A stretch of 64,000 bases of DNA from Laguncularia racemosa. Lineage: Eukaryota; Streptophyta; Magnoliopsida; Myrtales; Combretaceae. This document shows, piece after piece, positions 10,741 to 21,442 of the stretch. The notes beneath the pieces were generated by a model. It was not told the origin of the DNA, searched no databases, and saw only the letters and a list, made by a program, of their open reading frames with translations. The translations under genes and the position numbers were made by a program. The stretch lies in assembly GCA_037954665.1 (NCBI GenBank), contig JBBMOL010000118.1, positions 1,860,001 to 1,924,000 of the forward strand. Direction: 5' to 3'. Every line of letters starts with the position of its first letter. The stretch's first letter is position 1.

Positions 10741-11910
10741 TCATTTCATGTTCCTGCACCAATAATAACACTTTAGATCCTTATACATTTTAGTACTTCC
10801 AAGGTGAATCAAGTATCCTGAGTAATGAGCTTCCTTTATGATCTTCTTTTTCAAATCCGTATTCTCAAGCACACACAATCTAGTTTCATATCTCAAGATA
10901 CCTTTTGCATCAATATTAAACTTCGCTACCTTACCTTGCTCTACTTTGTTTTTAAGTTTTTGTATCTCAACATCATTGAGTTGAAAGACTTTAATTTTGT
11001 CCATGAGTGTTGGTTGAATACATAAGCTAGTGAGTCTGACTTCCACTTCTTGAATTACAATTTCTAATTCCAACTTGTGCATGTCTTCTAGCAAATGTCA
11101 ATGTGAGGTAATCAAAGTTGCAAGGTTACCCTGCTTCTTCTTGCTAAGGGTATTTTTTACTACATTAGCTTTGCCAAGATGATATTGTATATCAACATCA
11201 TAGTCTTTAATTAATTCCAACCATCTCCTCTATCTCATATTGAATTATCTTTGAGTGAAAATATACTTTAAGCTTTTATGATTAGTAAATACCTAGCACT
11301 TTTCCTTATATAGATAATGTCTCCTTTATTTCATATTAAATTCTCTCTGAGTGAAAATATACTTTAAGATTTTATGATTGGTAAATACCTAGCACTTTTC
11401 CTTATATAGATAATGTCTTCCATAGCTTAAGTGCTAGAATCACCAATGCTAGCTCTAGATTATAAGTAGAATAGTTCTTCTCATATGGTTTCAACTATCG
11501 TGATGCATATGCTATAATTCTCACATCTTGCATCAAAACATAACTTAGCCCTTAGGCAAATGCATCACTGAAAATAATGAATTTTTCTCTACTTTTAGGT
11601 AAAGCCAAAATTGAAGATGATACTAGTTTCTCTTTTAGATTTTGAAAGTTCTCCTCACATTTATCATCCCACTTATACTTTACTCCATTTTAAGTTAATT
11701 GAGTCAATGGTGTTGCCAACTTGGAGAAGCCTTCTACAAACTGTCTATAATAATTGGCTAACCCTAGAAAACTCTTGATTTTTGTCACTTTCTTTAGTTT
11801 AAGCTAATCTACTATGGTCTTTACTTTTTCTAAATCCACTAAGATACCTTCCTTGTTTACTACATGTCCTAGAAAAGCAACTTGTTCAAGTTAGAAATCA
11901 CATTTCTTAA
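10741..11910 (-). pseudogene. RNase H and integrase zinc-binding remnant
   Basis: A 117-residue open stretch at 10741-11094 runs through the linker after RNase H to the start of the integrase zinc finger (EAHYSGYLIHLGSTKMYKDL). Upstream, the RNase H end reads HYLYKEKCWVFTNHKSLKYI, RRWLELIKDYDVDIQYH and GKANVV. In the WVFTNHKSL block the catalytic Asp of the usual xDHKSL motif is Asn. A 96-bp tandem duplication lies within it (11224-11415). Stops are frequent. Confidence 0.85.
11224..11415 (-). repeat. 96-bp tandem duplication inside the RNase H region
   Basis: Copies 11224-11319 and 11320-11415 agree at nearly all positions (both start TCTCCT and end TATATAGATAATG). The unit is 32 codons, so the frame is kept. 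It repeats the part of RNase H around the WVFTNHKSLKYIFTQ block. The complete pol of related elements has this block once. Confidence 0.9.
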
Positions 11911-12720
11911 ATCTAGTGTATAGTTTCTTAGCTTGCAACTAACTTAACACTGGCCTTAGATGCTCTTCATGTTCTTCCTTACTCTTAGAGTATATTAGAA
12001 TATCGTCAATAAAGACAACTACAGACTTATCAAAGAAATCCCTAAACACCTTATTCATTAGGTCCATAAGCATTGCTGGTGTATTTATCAATCCAAAGGG
12101 AATTATTAGGAACTCATAATACCTGTATCGAGTCTTGAAGGTTTTTTTTCTATATGTCTTCCTTTTTAACCCTTAGTTGATGGTATCTTGATCTCAAGTT
12201 AATTTTTGAAAATACTTAAGCACCTTTTAACTGATAAAAAAAGATCATCAATTCTTGGGATAGGATATTTATTCTTAATAGTGACTTGGTTTAACTCTCT
12301 ATAGTCTATCCAGAGTCTCATATTCCTGTCTTTCTTCTTGAAAAAAAGGATTGGCATACCCCATGGAGATATACTTGGCCTAATGAATCCTTTATTTTGA
12401 AACTCCTAAAGTTGGTTCTCCAATTCAATTAATTCTGTAGGCGCCAATCTATAAGGTGTCTTCAATATCAACGTTGTACCCAGTACTATATCAATACTAA
12501 ATTCTACCTCCCAATCAATGGTAACTTAAGTAGTTCATTTGGAAAGGTTTTTGCAAGCTCCTTTATTATTGACACATTCTCAAGCTTCACTACTTCACTT
12601 GGTTCAATAAACACTACCGCTAACACACTATGACCCCACAACTTGAAAGTGGATAATCCAATTGATCTTTAGGCATCTAACTTGAAGCTAAATGAATCTT
12701 CACCAAGTGGATTAAAAAAT
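11911..12720 (-). pseudogene. Reverse transcriptase remnant of the Tekay-like element
   Basis: The catalytic motif reads VVVFIDDILIY at about 12000-12022, so both Asp residues of the xxDD box are kept. Other RT blocks are readable on the minus strand (for example a GMPILF-like stretch around 12340-12365). Stops interrupt the frame. It continues from the protease region on the right into RNase H on the left, in the normal pol order. Confidence 0.85.
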
Positions 12721-13060
12721 ACTACCATATTGTAACAATTTATGTTAGCATGATATTTCAACAACTAGTTAACCCCTAAAATTATGCCAAAGTCCATCAT
12801 CTCTAGCACTAAGAGATCTGCTTACATTACCTTATCTTCTATTTCAAGTAAGACACCTTGACAAACACGATCTAAAACCATTCCACTTCCCTTAGGAGTA
12901 TTCACGCTTAAAGCATAATGCATACAATTAGCAGTCAAATCACACACATGCATAAATACATCAGAAACACACAAATGTGTGGTACCAATATTGAATAAAA
13001 CATAAGCATTATGGGAGTATATGAGAAGCATACTTGCTATAGTGTCTATGTCAAAGGTAT
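12721..13060 (-). pseudogene. Retropepsin remnant with altered active site
   Basis: A 69-residue open stretch at 12822-13031 contains AYVLFNIGTTHLC. The retropepsin motif at this place is D-T/S-G; here the Asp is Asn and the next residue Ile (about 12984-12992). Downstream, MMDFGIILGVNWL near 12770 gives the second protease landmark (ILG). The changed active site predicts an inactive protease. Confidence 0.85.
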
Positions 13061-14285
13061 CCTAGTGTTGCTTCTGAAGAGTAAAGACTTTGGTAGGTGC
13101 CCTCTCTCTTGGACCTCCTAACTTTAGCCTAAGGTTGCACTACCTATGTCTATTGAGCTGTGGCTGCTTGATCTCCTGCATTGTTACAATCTACTACCTT
13201 ATGCCCTATTTGCTTGTACACATAACAGAAAGTGAGAGGAATAGATTTCTCTATGTAAGTTCTATTGATATAACCCATCCTCCCACATGAAAAACATGCT
13301 CCTTTCGGCCATTTGCAATCTTTCAGCTCATGCGGTCCAAGGCACCTAGTACACTTAACTGAAGGAGTTGAAAGAAGAGCCAATGAAACCTATCCAATTT
13401 GTGAAGGGAGAGTTGCTACAACCATAGGTCCAATTTGTAGCACTTAGGTTCTCTTGCTCCTCTTTTGGATAACAATCCTTTACATAAGTCATTTTCCCAA
13501 AACCATCCCGAGCCTACGACTCAACTATGCATTGATCCTCTTCTTACTTTACTCCGTAAAGTTTTCCTTTTCAACCACTTCAACATAAGTGGTCAATTGA
13601 AAGGAAATCATCTCATGTTAAAGGTTAGGCTCCAGGCTCTTAGCAAATCCATAGGCCCTAAACTAGTCATCTACTCTTATATTTTCAAGTAAGAACTTCA
13701 CTAGACCATTTAGCTCCGCCTCATACACCTCTACCTTGCTATTCCTTAGCTAACAACTATAGAAAGTTGTCTCCATTTTGTCTTGAATACTATTGAGAAT
13801 ATATATATATATATTTATAAAATAGCTCTATGAATCTCAACCAATCAATAGGTCCCCTCATTAGCCTAGGGACACTTGCCTACCAATCTTCAACTGTTCC
13901 CCTAAACATGAATGTAGCATAATCCACTTTTTGGTCCATAAGTACTCGAAATGCAACAAAAATCCTTCCATCTCCTCTACGCAGTGCCTAAACTCCAGTG
14001 GATCATGAACCTTGGGCTTGAATTCTTCAGCTAATCTCACAAACTTGTCTAGCCTAATTTGTTCATTTGCAACCCATGTATGCTTACTAGTTTGCTGCTA
14101 TGCCAACATTCCTACAAAGGTGTTCACCATCTCCAATAGATAAGTAGTGGTATCCATTGATTAACCCTAACTTATTGGTTGAGCTTACCCCTCTATTGAG
14201 CTTGTCCTTAGGGGTACCTATCATCCGAGTTATCTCCTCTAGTATTTGATGTAGACTTAGGTTCTAAAATCCTTTTAGATGGCAT
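13061..14285 (-). pseudogene. gag of the Tekay-like element with degenerate zinc knuckles
   Basis: The gag start is at 14285-14283 (MPSKRILEPKSTSN). The C-terminal 77-residue open stretch (13150-13383) has Cys pairs: CTRCLGPHELKDC, then CFSCGRMGYINRTY, where the His and final Cys of a CCHC knuckle are Tyr, then CYVYKQIGHKVVDC. Frames between start and knuckles are broken. The N-terminal 600 bp are duplicated at 6656-7274. Confidence 0.85.
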
Positions 14286-14698
14286 TCTACAAAGAAGAGA
14301 AAACAAGGAACATGCAAAGGTAGTAGCATCTTAAGTGATACAAGTAAATAGTGTACGTAGAAAAATAAAGGGACAAGTACAAATTTAGTCCTTAACGTTT
14401 TGAATATTTTCGATTTGAGTCCTAAATCTTTTTTTTTTCTATTTTAGGCTCCATCATTTGTAAAAACATTAAAAAATCCTCCATTACAAAACTATTAGTT
14501 TTTCTATTAATTTAGTATGCGTTAATTTCTAATTCGTCCATATAATTTTATTAAATAAATAAAATAAACTAATGTTTAAAAATAGATAAAGTAATTAAAA
14601 ATTAAGAAAAATACAAAAAAAATAAAAAAAATAAATGTATATATATAAATAAATAACAAAAATATATAAATGTTTACATATGCAAGTTATTATTTTGG

Positions 14699-14734
<36 letters not shown>

Positions 14735-14737
<3 letters not shown>

Positions 14738-15560
14738 TTTTGAGGGACTAATGCCTTCGAAGAAGACCTATATTCTCTCCCCTTGGCTCTGATACCATAA
14801 GAGCACCAAGATCGACTGTAGTGACTTCTACTAGCTGCATTAAGTATTCTGGATTGACTTCTTCTTCTTTAGTCAGGACATTGATTGAATCTTCCTCTGA
14901 GGATGATTCAAGATCATTGCATTGGAGTCCTTCTTCTCCTGATGAAGAAGGTTCTGAAGAAGAATATCCTTCGAATATTTCTAGGACTTCTTCTAAGTGT
15001 TTTTCATCAAGGTTAAGAGAATTTAGAAGAACTTCTTCCCACAGACGGCGCCAGGAGCCAAGCCAACTTCCTCAAATTCCAATAATCTGACATATAGTCT
15101 TAATGAAGTCCTTAACAGAGGCAAATCTAGAAATCCTAAGCCAATTACGCTTAGTGATCTTCAAAGGGAAATTAATTCCCAAAAAGAAGAAATTCAAGAA
15201 TTAAAAGCTATGCAGAAGCAAGTGCAACAGCAATTCTTTGAATTCAAAATGTCCAGAACTAGATATTTAGATAACACTGAATATGGAAGTTCTTCTAATG
15301 AAGATTCTGGAAAAGAAGTCAATCCAGAATACTTAATGCAGCTAGTAGAAGTCACTACTAGAAAATGGGTAATTCCAATTACCATTAAGATGTTGTTTTC
15401 TCAAAATATTTTGTGGGAATTAATCCCTCTCTGATGTGATAATGTTTCCTACAATACTAGCTTCATTCTGGTTAAAAATCTTAAACAGAATGTTATTTTA
15501 GGAACACCCTTTATCAACTTAATTCAACCTTTCCAGGTGACTAATAATGGTATTGAAACA
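14735..15560 (+). pseudogene. Rearranged endogenous pararetrovirus-like (Caulimoviridae) fragments
   Basis: From about 15090 to 15560 the plus strand encodes, with breaks, a coiled-coil-like stretch rich in Gln/Lys/Glu (15165-15240), an Asn/Ser/Glu stretch, and near 15475-15545 VKNLKQNVILGTPFINL, which resembles the C-terminal part of a caulimovirid aspartic protease. The left piece (about 14785-14865) lies in opposite orientation: GGCTCTGATACCA at 14785-14797 is the complement of a tRNA-Met primer site, and 14820-14862 is an inverted copy of 15316-15357. Stops and inversion make it non-functional. A retrotransposon origin is possible but fits the protein stretch less well. Confidence 0.6.
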
Positions 15561-15715
15561 GATATAGAAATATATATATATATACATAGTAATAAAAAAT
15601 TAGACAAATAATTAAAAACTAGAAAATGAAAAAATAAAAAGAAATGTATGTAGTAAAATAAAAAGATTGTAAAAATAAAAAGAATTGAAAAATTAAAAAA
15701 AAAAGTTCTGACCAC

Positions 15716-16110
15716 CTTACGGTAAGAAGGTAGTCGACGACCACTTAGGGGAGTCAGACGAACCCCACTAAGTGGTCTGAATGGCTGCTAATGTTTATTG
15801 GGCCATGACCCACTAGCAAATATGGGTTGGTAGGCAGCCACCCATAGCTGCCCAAACCAATAGTAAAAAAAAAAGCTAAGAAAATCAATCGGGTTGAAGT
15901 CAGGGACTCGACTTCAACCTAACCAGGTTTTTCTTTTTCTTTTTATTTATTTATTTTTGGGTATTGGGTAGCTGTGGGTGGCCACCCACCACCTATGGGA
16001 GGTCAAGTGACCCCTCTTAGTGATGGGTGGCCACCCACAGCCACCAATGGGTCACAACTACTAAACATTGGTGGTTGTTTCGACTACCCCAAGGCAAAGG
16101 AGTAGTTGGA
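15716..16110. other. G+C-richer noncoding interior of the MULE with GGGTGGCCACCC palindromes
   Basis: No coding frame is credible. The 12-bp palindrome GGGTGGCCACCC occurs at 15976-15987 and 16025-16036. Related GCAGCCACCC and GTGGTCTGAATGGC motifs lie around 15770-15850. The composition differs sharply from the AT-rich ends of the element. Confidence 0.7.
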
Positions 16111-16605
16111 ACTTTTTTTTTTTTCATTTTTTTTATTTTACTAATACATCTTTCTTTTTTATTTTCATTTCTTTCTACTTTTTTTTCTTCTAATTTTTAT
16201 TACTATATATATATTTTACCAAAAAAATAAATTACATATATAAACATGTATATGTTTTTGTTATTTATTTAGATATATACACATATATTTTTCAAATATT
16301 TTTTCCATTTTTAAAAATTATTTTTCTATGATTTCCCTTTTTCTAATTACTTTATCTACTTTTTAAACATTTTCTTATTTTTTTCATTTTATAAAATTGC
16401 ATGAATGAATCATAAATTGATAAGTGTCCAAGTTAATGGAAAAACTAATGTTTTTATAATGGAAGACTTTTTAAAATGTTTTTACAAACGATAAGGACTC
16501 AAATAGGGAAAAAAAAAATCAAAGGTTTAGGATTGAAATAGAAATGTGTCAAACGTTGAGAATTAAATTTGTACTTTTCCTAATAATAAAAAATAGCGAT
16601 TTAAA

Positions 16606-16609
<4 letters not shown>

Positions 16610-16656
<47 letters not shown>
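16610..16656. repeat. (AC)n(AT)n microsatellite in the chromovirus leader
   Basis: About 15 AC units (16610-16640) followed by 8 AT units (16641-16656). The homologous place in the partial copy (7371-7411) is a pure TA run. Confidence 0.95.
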
Positions 16657-16926
16657 GCAAGTTAGTATTCTTTCATCTAGATTAACACTAGTTTGCTCTC
16701 CATCTACACACTCCCTCCACAATGCCAATCAATAATTCAATACCTAACTTTATCGATCATTCTGATCATGACCTTTAACCTCAATAAATCAAGTTCTTAA
16801 ACTTTACAGATTATGGACCTAAGCCCTATTGTTTATACTTTAAACCTAATAATCATAAGCCTAAACTCTATTGATCATATCTTACTTTCTATAGTTAGTC
16901 TAACCTAGTTCCTATGGATCTTTGAA

Positions 16927-16943
16927 CCTAAGCTTTGATACCA
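16927..16943 (-). other. Primer binding site of the Tekay-like element
   Basis: TGGTATCAAAGCTTAGG on the minus strand, seven bases inside the LTR end at 16951, matches the usual tRNA-Met-type site with small changes. The second copy is at 7683-7699. Confidence 0.88.
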
Positions 16944-17414
16944 CTTAAGTTATAATGCCCCAGAACTTAAGATGCGTATAGCTCACCACGTGTCACTACC
17001 TAAAAATGACATGCAAAGGCTACTGACCTATTTAAATTTTCACAAATATTAACATAAACTTCAAGTCTAATAACAAATATCCATTGTCCACACATACTTG
17101 AGTACTATGCTATCGTCCACTCCAAAATGTAACATCTAAAAAACTTACATAGTAAACTAAACAACATCACAACAGGAGTCTCAAATGGCTCCATCAACAT
17201 TTGGTAACACTGGAACAAAATAACCTAAATACTATAGGAGTCTCATCTCCAAGTAATACATAGATAAAACACTAACCAGTGAGAGATATAGTCTCCTTAA
17301 ACCAACTACTAATCATCATAATAATATAAGTACTTTACATCAGCATCTCCCTATCCATACTCATAATCGACAAACTCATAACTCACTTCATCATCTATAA
17401 CTATGCATGTAACT

Positions 17415-18073
17415 TGATATGCCGAATACAAGGAGAAATCAAAACAAATTCAAGCTCTAAAAGAAAAATTCATAACAAGCTAAATCGAACAAGCTAACAC
17501 CATGTAAGCACACCAATTCCCTTACTAGATATGACACACTAGTAAAGAATGGTCTAAGCTCAGTATTGTTGATATAACACACAACAATTCCTATGCTTTA
17601 ACTCGCCACAATCAAAGGATTGATAAGAGTTGTGAGAATGAGAGTAAGACTCCCTTGTATATATTATCAAATGTCCAAAAGCTACCATATGTTTTTATCC
17701 CAAGGTATTTATAGTAGTCTCTAAAGGATATAAACATTGGTTAAGAAAAACCAATCTAAATAACCTATAAGCTGCCTAGAAAGTTGGCCGGCCTAAGCGG
17801 ATGCATTGTTGACTTTTGGAAGCACATCATTAGCCTTTATAGCTAGCTTTCAATCTTGAACTGCCCTCTTTTTAGTTTAATTGATTGGCGTCCCAAAGCA
17901 CTGATAAATGCATCTGATTGAATGTAAAACATTCATGTAAAAGGAATGAGGATACTATGTGATTTTCTTCGGGTTCCATCTAATCAAGTAGAACTTTCAA
18001 TGATGGATTCTATAGTCCTTTGGTTCTAGCTTGAGTAAGTGGTCTTGTAACTGAATTTATTTGATTCCCATCA
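17415..18073 (-). repeat. 3' LTR of the nested gypsy element
   Basis: 659 bp, TGATATGCC to CCCATCA. On the coding strand it is preceded by CTAAGGAAA (18074-18082), a short purine-rich tract. Collinear with 23072-23716 except for small indels such as one near 17820-17850. Confidence 0.93.
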
Positions 18074-18089
18074 TTTCCTTAGGCTTGTA

Positions 18090-19200
18090 GAAGATTTACC
18101 CTCAAATCTGATGGGTCTTCATGAAGATCTTCTAGTAAGTAGGGTAATAGATTTGAAACATTGAAGGAAGTAGAAACACCATAGTCTCCTAATAATTCTA
18201 ACCTGTAAGCATTGTTGTTGATGTGCTCCAAAATCTTGAAAGATCCATCTACTTTAGGTGAAAGTTTTTATGATTTCTTGTGAAGAAACCGATCCTTACT
18301 GAGATGAATCTAAACCAAGTCTCCTGGATTGAAAATCTTGGCCTTCCTGTGTTTGTTGCCCTGAAGTTGCTATTGCTCTTGAGTCTTCTTAAAATGTTCA
18401 ATTGCCTTTTGATGAAGCTTTTGAATCTTTTAGGAACTCTCCACTCCACTCAAAATTTCTTCTTTTGCTGCCGATTTAGCTATCAAACCTAATGGAAGTG
18501 TAGGATTATAGCCATATATGACTTCAAAGAGGGACTTACCGGTTAAATTATATGTTGACCTATTGTAAGCAAACTCAATAATAGGGAGACATAAGTCCCA
18601 ATCGGTAAGATTCTTGCCAACCATTGTGCTGAATAAGGCACCAAGAGTACAATCGACAACCTTTGTCTAATTGTCTATCTGAGGGTGAGAAGATGTACTA
18701 TACATGAGCTTAGTACCAAGTCGCTTCCAAAGTGTGTTCCAAAAGAAGCTGAGAAACTTAGTGTCTCTACTAGGCACTATGTTGTAGGGAACACCATGTA
18801 ACCTTACAGTTTCTTGCACAAAAAGGTTAACAATAAAAAGTGCATCATCTATTTCATGATAAGGTATGAAGTGGGACATTTTATTGAAGTGGTCTACAAC
18901 CACCATGATGGAGTCTTTGCATCTCTGTGTCCTGGGAAGACCCAAGAAAAAATCGATACTAATATCAATCCATGGTTGTGTGGGTAAAGATAAAGGCATA
19001 TATTCACCCTAAGATTCCTTCTTTCCCTTTGCCCTCTTACAAACTCCACATCTCTCTAAAATTCTGTATACGTTTTTCAACATACCCCTCTAGTAAAAGT
19101 ATTCCTTTAATAATTCTAAGGTCCACTTTTCACCAAAGTGTCATGATAATCCCCCAGCATGAGCCTCTTGTATCAACAATTCCCTCACAAACCTACAGAG
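18090..19200 (-). pseudogene. Integrase of the nested gypsy element
   Basis: The minus strand shows the core: WIDISIDFFLGLPRTQRC (first Asp), HGVPYNIVPSRDTKFLSFFW (the SDR block reads PSRD, so the second Asp aligns with Ser-Arg-Asp and looks altered), and TSSHPQIDN followed by a stop at the place of the Glu motif. Two open stretches cover 18667-18999 and 18430-18624. The C-terminal part at 18090-18400 reads WIHLSKDRF, NNAYRLELLGDYGVSTSFNV and DLRVNLLQ, as in plant gypsy elements with a GPY/F-like tail. Confidence 0.88.
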
Positions 19201-19960
19201 TATACACAGCTTCTCTGTTTTATATAGAAAACCATCTATCATATAATAATCATCTACTACGACTCCTCCAGAACACCGCTCAACAATCAACTTCAAATGA
19301 TCATCATGAATGTATTGTTCTTTCATCAATTCAAATCCAAGCAACTTTGATTGAAGAGAAGTGATAAGTACATACTATGTGATAACACGTCAGCTACAAC
19401 ATTTGTACTCCCTTTCTTGCATTTAATCACATAAGCAAAGCTCTCTAGAAATTCCACCCACTTCGCCTGACGTTTAAATAAGCGTTGTTGGCCCTTGAAG
19501 TGCTTCAAAGATTCATGGTTTGATAGATAATAAACTCTTTAGGAAGGAGATAGTGCTACCACGTCATCAGTGCACACACGAGAGAGTAAAATTTCTTACC
19601 ATACATACACTGAGTAATTTAAAGGTGCACTACTTAGTTTCTCACTAAAATAGGTAATGGGCCTCCTATCCTGCATCAACATAGCACCAATACCTACTCT
19701 TGTTACATCACACTCCAGTTCAAAATTTTTGTCAAAATCTGGCAATGCTAAAACTGGAGCACTAGTTAGCCTTGCTTGAACCTCCTCAAAATTCCTTTAG
19801 GCCCGATCTCTCCAAACAAAAGGAATATTCTTATTAGTCAATTCAGTCAGTAGACTCACAATGCTTCTAAAGTTTTTGACAAATCTCCTATAAAAAGAAG
19901 CCAGACCATAGAAACTCTCCACATCAGCTGTTGACTATGGCATTAGCCACTCCATGATGG
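19141..19960 (-). pseudogene. RNase H and integrase N-terminal region of the nested gypsy element
   Basis: Open stretches at 19326-19508 (FKRQAKWVEFLESFAYVIKC, NVVADVLSHS) and 19141-19344 (DDYYMIDGFLYKTEKLC, FVRELLIQEAHAGGLS) give the RNase H end and the approach to the integrase zinc finger. The zinc finger continues to about 19010 with CGVCKRAKG. The VADVLSHS block corresponds to the family's VADALSR. Confidence 0.85.
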
Positions 19961-20930
19961 CCCTAGTTTTCCCTTCATCAACTCTCACACTAGAACCAAT
20001 CACAACAATGAGTATTTCTTGAGATTTCCATACAACTTTTGATCTCTCAAAGCTGAGAAGATTGCTTGCAGATGCTCAGCATGACTTTTTAGGTCTCGAC
20101 TAAAAATCAGAATGTCATCAAAATATACAACTACAAATTTCCCCAAAAATTCCTTCAAAACATGATTCATAAGTTACATGAATGCATTAAGGGCGTTGGT
20201 CAACCTAAACGGCATGACCAACCACTCATACAAACCATGTTGTGTCTTAAAAGTGGTCTTCCATTCGTCTCTTGCTCTCATACAAATCTTGTGATATTCG
20301 CTCTTAAGGTTAACCTTAGAGAAGACCTATGCACCATTTAGTTCATTTAACATATCATCAAGTCTAGGAAAAAGGCACCTATATTTGATGGTAATTTTGT
20401 TGATGGCTCTACTATCAATGCACATACATCATGTACCATCCTTCTTTGCAATAAGAAGCACAAGAACAACACACGGGCTAGTACTCTCTCTGATAAAATC
20501 CCATTTTACTAACTTATCCACTTGTCACTTCAACTCTTTAGCTTCTTTAAGATTCATGCGATATGTGGGTCGATTTGGTAAAATTAACCTAGGTTGTAGT
20601 TCTATTGTACGTTCAATACCTCTCGCTGGTGGTAATCCCTTAGGCAACTCCTCAAGGAATACATCTGTGTAATCATCTAGCAATTGGCTCACTACAGGCG
20701 GCAACTATTCTTTCCCATCAACCTCTAATACAAACCGCATCTGCAATAAATAATCTAGTTTCTCCCCCTAAATAGCCTCCTCTAGTTCTTTCCTCCCCAC
20801 AAATAAGGATTTCTTTTTAGTGGCTTTATTGATTTGTCTCTATACTTCTTACACTTCAGCTGGTGACATAAGATTCAAGACAATTTGCTTACAATCCTTC
20901 TGGAACACATAGGTGTTCCTTAACCCATCA
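19961..20930 (-). pseudogene. Reverse transcriptase of the nested gypsy element
   Basis: The catalytic box reads VVVYFDDILIFS at about 20106-20141, so both Asp are kept. Other readable blocks are LPPARGIERTIELQP and PNRPTYRMNLKEAKELK (about 20550-20640), CMCIDSRAINKITIKYRCLF, and LYEWLVMPFRLTNAL (about 20180-20250). Stops occur between blocks. The order and spacing are normal for Ty3/gypsy RT. Confidence 0.9.
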
Positions 20931-21442
20931 TGCAAAAGCCTCCTATCAAATAACCACGGCCTGCCAAGTAGTATGTGTGATGTACACATAGGAAGAATAT
21001 CACAGACATTCTCATCATGGTATCGCTTCCCTATGTTGAATGGAACTTTAGCCCTTTGAGTAACATGTAAACTATCTTATTTACTCAACTACTGCAACTT
21101 ATATGGCTTAGGGTATAGAGTAGTAGCTAGTTTTAATTTATTAACTAATGAAGCAACTACTACATTGGTGCAACTGCCACCATCAATAATAAGAGCATAG
21201 AGGTTACCTTGGACCCTACAAGAAATATGGAATGGGTTCTCCCTCTGTTCTTCTTCATTAGTAAGAAAAGTAGTCATCACCCTGTGCAAGACATTGATGG
21301 CTAAATATTGATCATCCCCTTTGTCTCCATGCACCTCAGCATCTGTGTCCCCATAATACTCATCTAACACTGCTGAAAAATCTTTTGGCTCATCCAACTC
21401 TTCCTCGCCATCCTCACTTTCCACCTCCATAGCAGTCATCAC
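20931..21442 (-). pseudogene. Retropepsin of the nested gypsy element
   Basis: A 117-residue open stretch (21089-21442) has an acidic N-terminal linker and then ALIIDGGSCTNVVVASLVNK, where the active-site triad of the usual DSG/DTG reads DGG. Further on, VCDILPMCTSHILLGRPWLF and DRRLLHDGLRNTYVF at about 20900-21010 mark the protease-RT linker. Confidence 0.9.

Larger units (their letters stand above)
14361..16590. mobile_element. MULE with long terminal inverted repeats, carrying pararetrovirus-like DNA
   Basis: The element is about 14371-16580 (2210 bp). The left end reads GGACAAGTACAAATTTAGTC and the right end, read inward, GGAAAAGTACAAATTTAATT. Similarity of the inverted ends goes on for some 170-200 bp (shared CCTTAACGTTT-like, GTAAAAACATT and TTAGTTTTTC blocks). 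Flanks AAAAATAAA and AATAATAAA fit a 9-bp target duplication with one mismatch. The uninterrupted site is seen at about 7335-7355. The inside has no transposase. It holds pararetrovirus-like pieces and a G+C-richer noncoding part. Confidence 0.88.

Noticed and set aside
14785..14797. GGCTCTGATACCA as the primer site of another complete LTR retrotransposon
   Set aside because: No LTR adjoins it on either side, and the surrounding inverted pararetrovirus-like pieces explain it better.
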